DNA of 64,000 nucleotides from Pseudonocardia sp. C8 (GTDB lineage Bacteria; Actinomycetota; Actinomycetes; Mycobacteriales; Pseudonocardiaceae): the NCBI RefSeq assembly GCF_014267175.1, contig NZ_JACMTR010000002.1:2035001-2099000 (forward strand), written 5' to 3'. The position numbers were made by a program, and so were the translations under genes. This document shows positions 1 to 8,634 of the stretch, piece by piece. The notes under the pieces were generated by a model. That model saw only the letters and a list, made by a program, of their open reading frames with translations. It made no database searches and was not told the origin of the DNA. Each line of letters opens with the position of its first letter. Within the stretch, counting starts at the first letter, position 1.

Positions 1-552
1 GGTCGCCACCAGGGCACCGAACGCGACGGCGTGTCGGGCAAGATCGGCGTCGCTCTCCGTAGGCGTCCAGGAGGCGCGCAGCTCGACGTCGTCCTCCCGC
101 GGAGGGTCGTCGCCGTCCTCGCTCAGGCCGCCGAACCGGACCGACGACGTCTGGGTCACCGTCCCGCCCAGCGCGGTGTACCCGGCGCCGGCGTGCTCCA
201 GCGCGTCGGTCAGCCAGGACCACCCGATCCGGGGCAGCATGTCGTCGCCGAGCTGGCCGGGCTCCAGGCGGGCCTGGACGAAGCAGACCAGGCGGAAGGT
301 GCCCTGCCAGCGTTCCTGCCCGTCCGGGTCGTGCAGCAGGATCAGGCGTCCCGAGGTGTCCGGCTCGTCGAGGTCGTCGGTGCCGTCGCCGCGGTGCCCG
401 ATGTCGGCCTCGACGCTCGTCGCCCAGCTGAACGGGGCGAGCCGGGGCGGGGCCTCCAGCGGGCGCACCACGAGCTCCGGGCGCGGCGCCACCGACGCCA
501 GCGACGACACGGCCCGGCGGAACGGCGGTGGTGAGGAGTTCGGGTCCGGCAC
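1..552 (-). CDS. DUF3000 family protein (partial, C-terminus off window)
   Basis: The minus strand stays open from a GTG at 552 to the window edge. The translation begins [18 protein letters not shown] and continues with a [20 protein letters not shown] segment, which matches the actinobacterial DUF3000 family as I recall it. No function is known for the family. It is divergent from hemE, a position DUF3000 genes usually hold in Actinobacteria, and this supports the assignment. The frame stays open upstream of the GTG, so the start is not certain. No signal peptide is visible. Confidence 0.75.
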   Translation of the reverse strand, partial: MPDPNSSPPPFRRAVSSLASVAPRPELVVRPLEAPPRLAPFSWATSVEADIGHRGDGTDDLDEPDTSGRLILLHDPDGQERWQGTFRLVCFVQARLEPGQLGDDMLPRIGWSWLTDALEHAGAGYTALGGTVTQTSSVRFGGLSEDGDDPPREDDVELRASWTPTESDADLARHAVAFGALVAT

Positions 553-646
553 GGCGGGGAACTCTAGGACGCCCCGGGCGGGCGACCTGGTAGGCGCGCC
601 GGGCGCCTGCGCGCCGGCCGCGGCCGCGTGCGAGGATGAGCGGGTC

Positions 647-1756
647 ATGACTGCAGGCACCGTCACCCCAGCGACCGACGTCCCGGCACGCCGTGCAGAT
701 GGGCGTTCCGCATCCGCTCCACGCCGCGACCTGAGCGGATCCCCGTTCCTGGACGCGGCGCACGGTCGCCGCCCGTCGCGGCTGCCGGTGTGGTTCATGC
801 GCCAGGCCGGGCGGTCGCTGCCCGAGTACCGGGCCCTGCGGGCGGGCAACGGGATGCTCGAGGCCTGCCTGACCCCCGAGCTCACCTGCGAGATCACCCT
901 GCAGCCGGTGCGACGGCACGGGGTCGACGCGGCGATCCTGTTCTCCGACATCGTGGTGCCGCTGTACCTGGCCGGTATCGGGGTCGACATCGTCGCGGGG
1001 ACCGGGCCCGTCGTGGAGCACCCGGTGCGCACCGCGGCCGACGTCGAGGCGCTGCCCGAGCTGGAGCCGGGCCAGGCCGACCGGGTGGCGGAGGCGATCG
1101 CGCTGCTGCTGCCCGAGCTGGGGGGCACCCCGCTGATCGGGTTCGCCGGGGCGCCGTTCACGCTCGCGTCCTACCTCGTCGAGGGCGGCCCCAGCCGCAA
1201 CCACGAGGTCACCAAGGCGATGATGCGCTCGCAGCCCGGCGTCTGGCACGCGCTGATGGCGAAGCTGTCCCGGCTCACCGGGGCCTTCCTGCAGCGCCAG
1301 GTCGCGGCCGGTGTCGACGCGGTCCAGCTGTTCGACTCGTGGGCAGGTGCCCTGTCCGAGCGGGACTACCGCGAGTTCGTGCTGCCGCACTCGTCGGCCG
1401 TGCTCTCCTCGCTCGCCGGGTCCGGGCTGCCCAGGATCCACTTCGGTGTCGGCACCGCCGAGCTGTACGGCGCGATGACCGAGGCCGGCGCGGACGTCAT
1501 CGGCGTCGACTGGCGCACCCCGCTCGACGTCGCCGCCGCCCGGGCCGGGGGTGCGGTCCCGGTGCAGGGCAACCTCGACCCGGCGGTGCTGTTCGCCGGC
1601 CGCGACGCGATCGACGCCGAGGTCCGACGGATCGCCGCGGAGGGCACGCGGTGCCCGGGGCACGTGTTCAACCTGGGCCACGGCGTGCTGCCGCAGACCG
1701 ACCCGGACGTCATCACCCGCACGGTCGAGGCGGTCCACGCCCAGCCGGTCGGGTGA
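647..1756 (+). CDS. hemE: Uroporphyrinogen decarboxylase HemE
   Basis: A 369-aa cytosolic enzyme that decarboxylates the four acetate side chains of uroporphyrinogen III to give coproporphyrinogen III. The family signature WFMRQAGR lies at about residues 49-56 and the catalytic-Asp segment [10 protein letters not shown] near residue 95. The N-terminus carries about 40 extra, poorly conserved residues. I chose the ATG at 647 because a GAGGATGAG ribosome-binding stretch lies just upstream; the frame is open further up. The stop overlaps the hemG start (GTGA), so the two are translationally coupled. With hemG and hemQ it forms the coproporphyrin-dependent heme branch. Confidence 0.95.
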   Translation: MTAGTVTPATDVPARRADGRSASAPRRDLSGSPFLDAAHGRRPSRLPVWFMRQAGRSLPEYRALRAGNGMLEACLTPELTCEITLQPVRRHGVDAAILFSDIVVPLYLAGIGVDIVAGTGPVVEHPVRTAADVEALPELEPGQADRVAEAIALLLPELGGTPLIGFAGAPFTLASYLVEGGPSRNHEVTKAMMRSQPGVWHALMAKLSRLTGAFLQRQVAAGVDAVQLFDSWAGALSERDYREFVLPHSSAVLSSLAGSGLPRIHFGVGTAELYGAMTEAGADVIGVDWRTPLDVAAARAGGAVPVQGNLDPAVLFAGRDAIDAEVRRIAAEGTRCPGHVFNLGHGVLPQTDPDVITRTVEAVHAQPVG

Positions 1757-3222
1757 CCGCGCCGGTCTCCGTCGCCGTCGTCGGCGGCGGGATCTCCGGG
1801 CTCGCCGCGGCGCACCGGCTGCGCACCCTGCTCGGGGACTCCGCCGAGATCACCGTGCTCGAGCAGCGGGACCGGCTCGGCGGGGTGCTGCACACCGTCG
1901 ACCTGGCCGGGGAGCCGTTCGACGTCGGCGCCGAGGCCTTCCTCGCCCGGCGGCCCGAGATGCCGGCGCTGCTCCGCGAGATCGGCCTGTCGGCATCGCT
2001 GACCCATCCGACCGCCGCGACGGCGACCCTGCGGGCCGGCGGGCGCACCGTCGGGCTGCCCCGCGGCACCCTGATGGGTGTCCCCGGGCGCGGCGCCGTG
2101 CTCGACGACGTGCTGTCCGAGGCCGGGCTGGCCGCCGTGGCCGGTGAGCCGTCGCGGCCGCTGCACTGGGAGCCGGGCACCGACACCGCGCTCGGCGGGC
2201 TGCTGCGCGCCCGGTTCGGGCCGGAGGTGGTCGACCGGATCGCCGACCCGCTGCTCGGCGGGGTGTACGCCGGGCGGGTCGACGCGCTGGGCCTGCGGGC
2301 GACCGTCCCCGCGCTGGCCGCCGCGCTGGACGCGGGCGCGCCGTCGCTGACCGACGCCGCCTCGGCCGCGATGGCGGCGAGCGGGCAGCAGGCGGGGACG
2401 CTGGCCGCAGGCCCTGCGGACCCGTCCGCGGCGGGTTCCCCGGAATCGCCGCCCCCCGGTCCCGGCCCGGTGTTCGGTGCCGTGCGCGGCGGCTACCGCG
2501 AGGTGATCGCCGCGCTGGTCGCGGCGTCGTCGGCGCACGTGCACACCGGTGTGACGGTGCGGGCGCTGAACCGGCGCGACACCGGCTGGCGGCTCGTCCT
2601 CGGCCCGGTGCCCGAGCCGGAGGTCCTCGACGTCGACGCCGTCGTCCTCGCCGTCCCCGCGCCGGCCCTGCGCCGCCTGCTGCAACCCGTCGTGCCGCGC
2701 GCCGCGGCCGCCGCGGGCCGCGTCGAGCTCGCCTCCTCCGCGGTGGTGGCGCTGGCCTACCGGGCCTCCGACGTCCCGGGTCTGCCGGGCACCAGCGGCT
2801 GCCTGGTCGGGGCCGGCGAGCCGCTCTCGGTCAAGGGCGTCACGCACGCGTCGACGAAGTGGGCGCACCTCGGCGCGGACGGCCTGGTCCGGATCCGCGC
2901 CTCGATCGGCCGGCACGGCGAGGAGGCGTCCCTGCAGGTCGACGACGCCGAGCTCGTCGCCCGCACCCGCGCCGACCTGCGCACGCTCGACGGGATCGAC
3001 GCGGTGCCGATCGCCGCCCACGTGCAGCGCTGGGGCGGTGGCCTGCCCCAGTACGGCGTCGGGCACGGCGAGACGGTCGCCGCGCTCGAGGCGGCGGTGG
3101 CGGCGGAGCCGGGTCTGGCGGTGGCCGGGGCGATGCTGCACGGCGTCGGCGTCCCGGCCTGCGTGGGCACCGCCCGCGCCGCGGCCGAACGTCTGGTGGC
3201 GGCGCTCCCGGCGCACGGCTGA
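1753..3222 (+). CDS. hemG: Coproporphyrinogen III / protoporphyrinogen oxidase (HemG/HemY, CgoX type)
   Basis: A 489-aa FAD-dependent oxidase. The dinucleotide-binding motif [12 protein letters not shown] lies at residues 9-20 and is followed by the EQRDRLGG strand that grips the FAD ribose. The C-terminal FAD-contacting part includes the GLPQYGVGH segment near residue 435. Actinobacterial members oxidise coproporphyrinogen III to coproporphyrin III, because HemQ downstream acts on coproheme; this substrate is inferred from family and neighbours. A low-complexity Pro/Ala insert sits at about residues 215-240. The GTG start overlaps the hemE stop by two bases. Confidence 0.92.
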   Translation: MTAPVSVAVVGGGISGLAAAHRLRTLLGDSAEITVLEQRDRLGGVLHTVDLAGEPFDVGAEAFLARRPEMPALLREIGLSASLTHPTAATATLRAGGRTVGLPRGTLMGVPGRGAVLDDVLSEAGLAAVAGEPSRPLHWEPGTDTALGGLLRARFGPEVVDRIADPLLGGVYAGRVDALGLRATVPALAAALDAGAPSLTDAASAAMAASGQQAGTLAAGPADPSAAGSPESPPPGPGPVFGAVRGGYREVIAALVAASSAHVHTGVTVRALNRRDTGWRLVLGPVPEPEVLDVDAVVLAVPAPALRRLLQPVVPRAAAAAGRVELASSAVVALAYRASDVPGLPGTSGCLVGAGEPLSVKGVTHASTKWAHLGADGLVRIRASIGRHGEEASLQVDDAELVARTRADLRTLDGIDAVPIAAHVQRWGGGLPQYGVGHGETVAALEAAVAAEPGLAVAGAMLHGVGVPACVGTARAAAERLVAALPAHG

Positions 3223-3247
3223 GCTCACCCTGCGCCGCAGGGTGAGC
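3223..3247 (+). terminator. Hairpin terminator after hemG
   Basis: A perfect 11-bp stem (GCTCACCCTGC, loop GCC, GCAGGGTGAGC) begins at the hemG stop. There is no T-run, which is usual for actinobacterial I-type terminators. It separates hemE-hemG from hemQ, which has its own promoter element. Confidence 0.7.
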
Positions 3248-3424
3248 CGGCGCCCCGTGCGCGGCGACGCGGGCCGGCGCGCCCCGGTCGATCAGCACTG
3301 GGTTGATCAGCACGTTGCCGCCCGTTCGCGGGCGGAAACGCGCATCTCGAGGGTCGCGGGCCGGTCGGTCAGCGCGGCTCGGGGAACGCCCTCGGCCCGA
3401 CATAGGGTCCCCTCACCGGCGGCG

Positions 3425-3430
3425 TAGCAT
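3425..3430 (+). promoter_or_regulatory. -10 element (TAGCAT) of hemQ, leaderless type
   Basis: TAGCAT ends 7 nt before the ATG at 3438. This places transcription start at or next to the start codon and favours 3438 over the in-frame ATG at 3429, which overlaps the element. Thirteen genes in this window show the same TANNNT-N6/8-start arrangement. Confidence 0.5.
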
Positions 3431-3437
3431 GCCGGGC

Positions 3438-4133
3438 ATGGCCCGCGTGGACGTCAAAGCGATCAACGAGACCATCCGCTACACCATGTGGTCGGTGTTC
3501 CGGATCGAACCCGGGAAGCTGGGCGACGACCGGGCCGAGGCGGGGCGCCAGGCGAGCGAGTACCTGGACTCGCTGGCCCACAAGGACGTCACCGTCCGCG
3601 GGGTGTACGACCTCGCCGGGCTCCGGCACGACGCCGACTACATGATCTGGTGGCACGCCTCGGAGATCGAGTCGCTGCAGGCCGCCTACGCCGACCTGCG
3701 CCGCACCACCGCGCTCGGCCGCGCGTCGGTGCCGGTGTGGAGCCAGACCGCGCTGCACCGGCCCGCGGAGTTCAACAAGAGCCACGTGCCGGCGTTCATG
3801 GCGGGCGAGGACCCCAAGCGCTACATCTGCGTCTACCCGTTCGTCCGGTCCTACGAGTGGTACCTCCTGCCGGACGACGAGCGCCGCAAGATGCTCGCCG
3901 ACCACGGCATGGAGGCGCGGGACTACCCGGACGTCCGCGCCAACACCGTGCCGGCGTTCGCGCTCGGCGACTACGAGTGGATCCTCGCGTTCGAGGCCGA
4001 CGAGCTCCACCGGATCGTCGACCTCATGCGGCACCTGCGTGGCACGGAGGCCCGCCGGCACGTCCGTGAGGAGATCCCGTTCTTCACCGGCCCGCGGGTC
4101 GAGGTCGGTGACCTGGTCGCCTCCCTGCCCTGA
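3438..4133 (+). CDS. hemQ: Coproheme decarboxylase HemQ (chlorite dismutase-like)
   Basis: A 231-aa protein of the chlorite dismutase fold that decarboxylates coproheme with peroxide to give heme b, the last step of the coproporphyrin-dependent pathway. Characteristic segments are [18 protein letters not shown], which holds the Tyr region typical of HemQ, and the ADHG stretch and [10 protein letters not shown] near the heme pocket. Length and motifs match actinobacterial HemQ rather than true chlorite dismutase. It lies 215 bp downstream of hemG behind a terminator and a leaderless-type promoter, so it is probably transcribed separately. Confidence 0.93.
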   Translation: MARVDVKAINETIRYTMWSVFRIEPGKLGDDRAEAGRQASEYLDSLAHKDVTVRGVYDLAGLRHDADYMIWWHASEIESLQAAYADLRRTTALGRASVPVWSQTALHRPAEFNKSHVPAFMAGEDPKRYICVYPFVRSYEWYLLPDDERRKMLADHGMEARDYPDVRANTVPAFALGDYEWILAFEADELHRIVDLMRHLRGTEARRHVREEIPFFTGPRVEVGDLVASLP

Positions 4134-4145
4134 GCGGGCCCGCGG

Positions 4146-4580
4146 TCACTCGCTCGGCTCCAGCGTGAGCGACACCGAGTTGATGCAGTAACGCAGGTCG
4201 GTCGGAGTGCCGTAGCCCTCCCCGGCGAACACGTGCCCGAGGTGGCTGTGGCAGGTCGCGCAGAGCACCTCGGTGCGCGTCATGCCCAGGCTGGTGTCGG
4301 TGCGCTCGACGACCGCGTCCCCGGCCAGCGGGGTGAAGAACGACGGCCACCCGCAGTGCGACTCGAACTTCGTGTCGCTGCGGAACAGCTCCGCCCCGCA
4401 CGCCCGGCAGCGGTACACACCGGTGCGCTTCTCGTCGGTGTACTCCCCGGTGAACGGCCGCTCGGTCCCGGCCTCGCGGAGCACGTGGTACTCGGCCGGG
4501 CTGAGCTGCGCCCGCCACTCCTCGTCGGACTTGACGACCTTCGGCGCGGGCTCGCCGGTGTCACGGCTGATCGGACCCAT
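4146..4580 (-). CDS. msrB: Peptide methionine-R-sulfoxide reductase MsrB
   Basis: A 144-aa cytosolic repair enzyme that reduces methionine-R-sulfoxide in proteins. The two zinc-ligand pairs CRAC and CATC are present, as are the substrate-pocket motifs HCGWPSF and HLGHVF. The catalytic cysteine is in RYCINS near the C-terminus. It converges on hemQ with only 12 bp between stops. The same neighbourhood (RibD-like, msrB, hemQ, hemE) exists in mycobacteria. A leaderless-type -10 element precedes the ATG. Confidence 0.96.
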   Translation of the reverse strand: MGPISRDTGEPAPKVVKSDEEWRAQLSPAEYHVLREAGTERPFTGEYTDEKRTGVYRCRACGAELFRSDTKFESHCGWPSFFTPLAGDAVVERTDTSLGMTRTEVLCATCHSHLGHVFAGEGYGTPTDLRYCINSVSLTLEPSE

Positions 4581-4586
4581 GCGTCC

Positions 4587-4592
4587 ACGCTA
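4587..4592 (-). promoter_or_regulatory. -10 element (TAGCGT) of msrB, leaderless type
   Basis: Read on the minus strand, TAGCGT is followed by exactly 6 nt (GGACGC) and the msrB ATG. No Shine-Dalgarno sequence fits in that space. Confidence 0.55.
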
Positions 4593-4621
4593 ACCCGTTG
4601 GGGCCCGAGGCGCCCCGGCGG

Positions 4622-4627
4622 TAGGTT
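4622..4627 (+). promoter_or_regulatory. -10 element (TAGGTT) of the LigD-type polymerase gene, leaderless type
   Basis: TAGGTT is followed by 6 nt and the GTG start at 4634. It is divergent from, and only 30 bp away from, the matching element of msrB. Confidence 0.5.
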
Positions 4628-4633
4628 CGCGCG

Positions 4634-5674
4634 GTGGCCAGCCGTGACGTCGTGATGTTGCAGGTCCCCGGGCCGGACGGGACCCGGGAGGTCCGGCTGA
4701 CCAGCCCGGACAAGGTGGCGTTCCCGAAGCTCGGGATCACCAAGCGGGAAGTGGTCGAGTACTACCTGGCCGTCGGCGAGCCGATGACCCGCGCGTGCAG
4801 GGACCGTCCCACCAACCTCAAACGGTTCAACGACGGCGCCGAAGGTGACCCGTTCTTCGTCAAGCGGGTGCCCAAGGGCGCACCGGACTGGGTGCGCACC
4901 TGCACGGTGACCTTCCCCAGCGGGCGGACGGCCGAGTCGGTGTCGATCACCGAGCCGGCGACGATCGCGTGGGCGGCGAACCTCAACACGCTCGACTTCC
5001 ACCCGTGGCCGGTCCGCTGCCCCGACACCGACCACCCCGACCAGCTGCGCATCGACCTGGACCCGCAGCCGGGCACCGACTTCGCCGACGCCGCCGCCGT
5101 CGCCGCCGTGCTGCGCGAGGTGCTCGACGAGGCCGGGCTCACCGGCTGGCCGAAGACCTCCGGTGGACGCGGGCTGCACGTATTCGCACCCATCCGCCCG
5201 GAGTGGGACTTCATCGAGGTCCGCCGCGCGGTGATCGCGATCGCCCGGCGGGTGGCGCGCCGCATCCCGGACCGGGCCACCGTGGACTGGTGGAAGGAGG
5301 AGCGCGGCGAGCGCGTCTTCCTCGACTTCAACCAGGCCGCGCGGGACCGCACCATCGCCTCCGCGTGGTCGGTGCGCGGGCTGCCGGACGCCACCGTCTC
5401 CATGCCGCTGACCTGGGACGCCGTCGGCGAGACCGACCCGGCCGAGTTCACCCTGCGGACCGTCCCGGACCTGCTGGAGCGGTACGGCGACCCGCACGAG
5501 CACATGGACGAGCACCCGGGCGGGTGCGAGACCGCCCTGGAGTGGTTCGCCGAGGACGAGGCGGAGCTGGGTGTCGCCGAGATGCCCTACCCACCCGAGT
5601 ACCCGAAGATGCCCGGCGAGCCGATGCGGGTGCAGCCGAGCCGGGCACGGGGCGGCGGTCGTACGAACGGGTGA
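4634..5674 (+). CDS. Stand-alone LigD-type primase-polymerase (copy 1)
   Basis: A 346-aa archaeo-eukaryotic primase superfamily protein equivalent to the polymerase domain of LigD, without ligase or phosphoesterase modules. The metal-binding DxD is in RIDLDPQPG (Asp140 and Asp142), the nucleotide-binding SGGRGLH at about 176-182, and a third acidic residue in VFLDFNQ near 230. Mycobacterial stand-alone relatives (Rv3730c/PolD1 type) fill gaps with ribonucleotides and dNTPs during repair; this role is inferred by homology. It converges on a paralogue across a shared terminator. No Ku or ligase gene is in the window. Confidence 0.88.
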   Translation: MASRDVVMLQVPGPDGTREVRLTSPDKVAFPKLGITKREVVEYYLAVGEPMTRACRDRPTNLKRFNDGAEGDPFFVKRVPKGAPDWVRTCTVTFPSGRTAESVSITEPATIAWAANLNTLDFHPWPVRCPDTDHPDQLRIDLDPQPGTDFADAAAVAAVLREVLDEAGLTGWPKTSGGRGLHVFAPIRPEWDFIEVRRAVIAIARRVARRIPDRATVDWWKEERGERVFLDFNQAARDRTIASAWSVRGLPDATVSMPLTWDAVGETDPAEFTLRTVPDLLERYGDPHEHMDEHPGGCETALEWFAEDEAELGVAEMPYPPEYPKMPGEPMRVQPSRARGGGRTNG

Positions 5675-5721
5675 CAGAGGATGCGGGAACGGTAAGGTCC
5701 ACCTAAGTTGAGGGACGCCCG

Positions 5722-5749
5722 CTCCCGGGGGTTCCCGGACCCCCGGGAG
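5722..5749. terminator. Bidirectional hairpin terminator between the two polymerase genes
   Basis: A perfect 11-bp stem (CTCCCGGGGGT / ACCCCCGGGAG) with a 6-nt TCCCGG loop lies centrally between the convergent stops at 5674 and 5766. Confidence 0.75.
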
Positions 5750-5765
5750 GGGTCCAGACCCCGGC

Positions 5766-6740
5766 TCACGCCTGGCCGGCGCCCCGCTCGCGGGCCCGCT
5801 TGCGCCGCTTCCCCTCGTGCATCGCCTGCACCCGGGGGACCGGGATGTTCCGTCCCTCGGTCACGACCTCGGGCGGCACCGTGCCCGGGGCCGGGCGCAG
5901 CTCCCGCCACGGGTCGGTGTCGCCGAGCAGCCGGGCCGCGGTCGTCACCGTGAAGTCGGCCGGGGTCACGGCGCCGAGGTCGTCCCAGGCGACCGGGAAC
6001 GACACGGGCAGGCCCGGCCGGGCCCGCGGGCTGTAGGCCGCGACCAGGGTGGCCCCACCGGCCCGGGTCGGGTCGAGGAACACCCGGCCGCCGCGGTCGT
6101 CCTTGATGAACGCGGTCGTCGCCACGTCGGGTCCGAGGGCCGCGGCGCGGGCGCACACCGCGCGGGTGGCCGCGAACGCGTCGTCGATGCCCAGCGCCGA
6201 CGCCAGCGGCACGACCAGGTGCAGGCCCTTCGCCCCGCTGGTCTTGACCGCCGCGTCCAGCCCGAGGTCGGTCAGCGCCGCGCGGACGAGCCGGGCCGCG
6301 GCGACCACCTGGACGAACGCGCCGTCGGGCGGCGGGTCGAGGTCGACGACGAGCTCGTCGGCCGTCGGCACCTCGAACGGCACCAGTGTCGGGTGGAACT
6401 CGATCGCCCGCTGGTTGCCGAACCACAGCAGGGTCCGGCGGTCGGTGCACAGCGGGTAGTGCACGGTGCGCTGCGAGGTCTGCGCCCACACCGGGATCGT
6501 CGGGATCCAGTCGGGCGCCCCGCGCGGCAGGTTCTTCTGCACGAACGGCGCCTGCCCCGGCCGGGCCCGCACCACCGACAGCGCGCGGCCGGCGAGCCCG
6601 GGCAGGATCCGTCCGGCGAACGCGTCGAGATGGTCGACCAGCGCCCGCTTGGTGACGCCGGCGCCGTCGAAGGCCTCCCCGTCGAGGTTGGTGAGCTCGA
6701 CACCGTCGCGGACCTCGTCCACGCCGCGGCGGGCCGTCAC
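5766..6740 (-). CDS. Stand-alone LigD-type primase-polymerase (copy 2)
   Basis: A protein of about 324 aa of the same primase-polymerase family as the gene at 4634 but clearly diverged. It has the DxD in LVVDLDPPPDG, the nucleotide motif KTSGAKGLHL and VFLDPTR, where copy 1 has DFN. It resembles the Rv0269c/PolD2 type. The GTG at 6740 (VTARRGVDEV) is preferred; the frame stays open to 6779 with a basic, unconserved extension. A C-terminal Lys/Arg-rich tail (EGKRRKRARERG) may bind DNA. The tail-to-tail arrangement with copy 1 is unusual. Confidence 0.85.
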   Translation of the reverse strand: MTARRGVDEVRDGVELTNLDGEAFDGAGVTKRALVDHLDAFAGRILPGLAGRALSVVRARPGQAPFVQKNLPRGAPDWIPTIPVWAQTSQRTVHYPLCTDRRTLLWFGNQRAIEFHPTLVPFEVPTADELVVDLDPPPDGAFVQVVAAARLVRAALTDLGLDAAVKTSGAKGLHLVVPLASALGIDDAFAATRAVCARAAALGPDVATTAFIKDDRGGRVFLDPTRAGGATLVAAYSPRARPGLPVSFPVAWDDLGAVTPADFTVTTAARLLGDTDPWRELRPAPGTVPPEVVTEGRNIPVPRVQAMHEGKRRKRARERGAGQA

Positions 6741-6770
6741 GAGGCGTCCCCGGGCGGGAGGAGCACGACG

Positions 6771-6800
6771 GCCCCGCAACCCGGGTGCGGGTTGCGGGGC
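6771..6800 (-). terminator. Strong hairpin terminator of the osmoprotectant transporter operon
   Basis: A perfect 13-bp stem (GCCCCGCAACCCG / CGGGTTGCGGGGC) with a GGTG loop begins 26 nt past the binding-protein stop on the minus strand. Confidence 0.8.
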
Positions 6801-6825
6801 GGCATCGCGGCGGCGGGCCGGGCGG

Positions 6826-7797
6826 TCAGCCGATGAATCCCTTCTCGGTCAGCCAGTCGCGCGCCACCTGGCGCGGGTCCTGGCCCTCGGAGGAGACCTT
6901 CCCGTTGAGGCCCAGCATGGTGTTGTAGTCCAGGGCGCTCGAGATCGGCGCCATGACCTGCCGGATCGCCTGGTTCTGGTTGTAGGTCTCCTCGCGGACG
7001 ATCGGCGCCGCGTTGTAGGTGACGTGGTACTTCTTGTCGTCCTCGAGCACCTTCAGCTGCAGGCCGGGGATCCGGCCGTCGGTGGTGAAGACCAGGCCGA
7101 ACATGCAGTCACCGTTCTGGGTGGCCTGGTAGATGACGCCGGTCTGGAGGACCTGCAGGCGGTCCCCGCCGACCTGGAACCCGTAGGCCTGCTGCAGGCC
7201 GCGGAGCCCGTCGTCGCGGGAGTTGTACTCGGTCTCCACGCACACCCGGCCCGGCTTGCCGGACTTGATGTAGGCGGCCATGTCGGAGAGCGTGTTCAGG
7301 TTCTCCTGCTGCGCCTTCTGGCCGTTGACGGCGAACGCGTAGGTGTTGTTGAAGTTCGCCTTGTCGAGCCACACGAGCTTGTTCTGCTGCAGGTCGCGCT
7401 CGGAGACGAGCCGGTAGAGCTCGTTGTCGTCCGGGATGCGGCGGGTCTCCTTGAAGAACGAGGCCCACGCGGTGCCGGTGTAGTCCCAGTAGATGTTGAT
7501 GTCACCGGAGAGCAGGGCCTGCCGGGCGACGTCGGTCCCGCCGAGGTTGCACCGTTCGGTGACGTTCCCGCCGACCGACTCGAGGGCCGCGACGGTGATG
7601 TGGCAGAGCACCAGCTGCTCGTCGAAGTTCTTGCCGCCGACGGTGTAGTTGACACCCTCCAGGTTGCCGGCCTCGGCCAGCGAGCCGCCGGAGGCCGCGG
7701 GGCCGCCGCCCTCGAGCCCACCACAGCCGGCGAGGGCCAGCGCGGCGGCCGCGGCCACCGCTGTCAGGGCGAGGCGCCGGGATCGTCCGAATCTCAC
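6826..7797 (-). CDS. Glycine betaine/osmoprotectant ABC transporter, substrate-binding lipoprotein
   Basis: A 323-aa OpuAC/ProX-like binding protein. The N-terminus is a lipoprotein signal with the lipobox LAGC at about residues 22-25. It is followed by the family's NYTVGGKNFDEQ start and an aromatic/acidic pocket region with IYWDYTGTAW. It would capture quaternary amines such as glycine betaine, carnitine or choline outside the membrane and hand them to the two permeases upstream. It is the last gene of the operon, 45 bp after permease 2, with its own GGAGGA ribosome-binding site before the GTG start. The exact ligand cannot be read from the sequence. Confidence 0.9.
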   Translation of the reverse strand: MRFGRSRRLALTAVAAAAALALAGCGGLEGGGPAASGGSLAEAGNLEGVNYTVGGKNFDEQLVLCHITVAALESVGGNVTERCNLGGTDVARQALLSGDINIYWDYTGTAWASFFKETRRIPDDNELYRLVSERDLQQNKLVWLDKANFNNTYAFAVNGQKAQQENLNTLSDMAAYIKSGKPGRVCVETEYNSRDDGLRGLQQAYGFQVGGDRLQVLQTGVIYQATQNGDCMFGLVFTTDGRIPGLQLKVLEDDKKYHVTYNAAPIVREETYNQNQAIRQVMAPISSALDYNTMLGLNGKVSSEGQDPRQVARDWLTEKGFIG

Positions 7798-7842
7798 GTG
7801 TCCTCCAGGGAGTGCGTACAGCGGGACGTCGGGGGGAGGTGG

Positions 7843-8634
7843 TCAGCCGGAGCTGCGGCGGACCGCGTACTCGGCGAGACCGGCGAGCCAGTCCACGACG
7901 AGGGCGAGCGCGGCGACGATGGCCGCCGCCACGAGGGTTCCGGTGGGGCGGCCGAGCTCGAGCATGCCCTTGATCGGCAGGCCGAGGCCGCCGGCGCCGA
8001 TGAACGTCGCCAGCGCGGCGGTGCCGACGTTGAGCACGAGCGCGACCCGGACGCCCGCGACCATGACCGGGGTCGCCAGCGGCAGCTCCACCTGGAACAG
8101 GGTCTGCCGCGCGGACATGCCGATCCCGCGGGCCGCCTCGATCAGCGCCCGGTCGACCTGCTGCAGGCCGACGACGGTGTTGGTCAGCACCGGCAGCAGC
8201 GCGGCCAGCGCGAGCGAGACGACGGCCGTGGGCAGCCCGAGCCCGAGCGGCGAGAACGCGAGCAGGACGATCACGCCGAACGGGGGCAGCGCCTGCATGA
8301 AGCCGCCGAAGGCGAGGATCGGGCGCCGGATCCGGCCGGCGGCGGGCCTGCTGAGCGCGATCCCGGCCGGGATCGCGATCACGATGACGACGAGGGTGGA
8401 CAGTCCGGTGAGGACCAGGTGCTCGAGGAGGCGGGTGAGCAGCGCGCCCGGGTTGATGACCGACCGCTCGACCTCGTCGAGGCCCTCGGCGGCCGCGTAG
8501 GCGAAGACCAGCGCGAGCCCGGCGACCGCGATGATCGGGTTGACGATCAGGGCCTTGTCGATCTTCTGGCGGGGACGGCGCGCCGCGGCCCCACCCTGCG
8601 GGGCGCCGGCCTTCTCCCGCGTCGGGGCGCTCAT
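7843..8634 (-). CDS. Osmoprotectant ABC transporter permease 2 (OpuC/ProW type)
   Basis: A 263-aa membrane protein with about six transmembrane segments and the inner-membrane transport signature region ALIEAARGIGMSARQTLFQVELPLATPVM, which contacts the ATPase. The ATG at 8634 overlaps the stop of the ATPase gene (ATGA). A basic N-terminal stretch of about 30 residues precedes the first membrane segment. With the second permease (9703-10386) it probably makes a heterodimeric channel. Confidence 0.9.
   Translation of the reverse strand: MSAPTREKAGAPQGGAAARRPRQKIDKALIVNPIIAVAGLALVFAYAAAEGLDEVERSVINPGALLTRLLEHLVLTGLSTLVVIVIAIPAGIALSRPAAGRIRRPILAFGGFMQALPPFGVIVLLAFSPLGLGLPTAVVSLALAALLPVLTNTVVGLQQVDRALIEAARGIGMSARQTLFQVELPLATPVMVAGVRVALVLNVGTAALATFIGAGGLGLPIKGMLELGRPTGTLVAAAIVAALALVVDWLAGLAEYAVRRSSG

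Noticed and set aside
3290..3313. Direct repeat GATCAGCAC at 3290 and 3305 upstream of hemQ, considered as an operator
   Set aside because: Only two 9-bp half-sites with a 15-bp period and no dyad; too little to separate from chance without comparison to other genomes.
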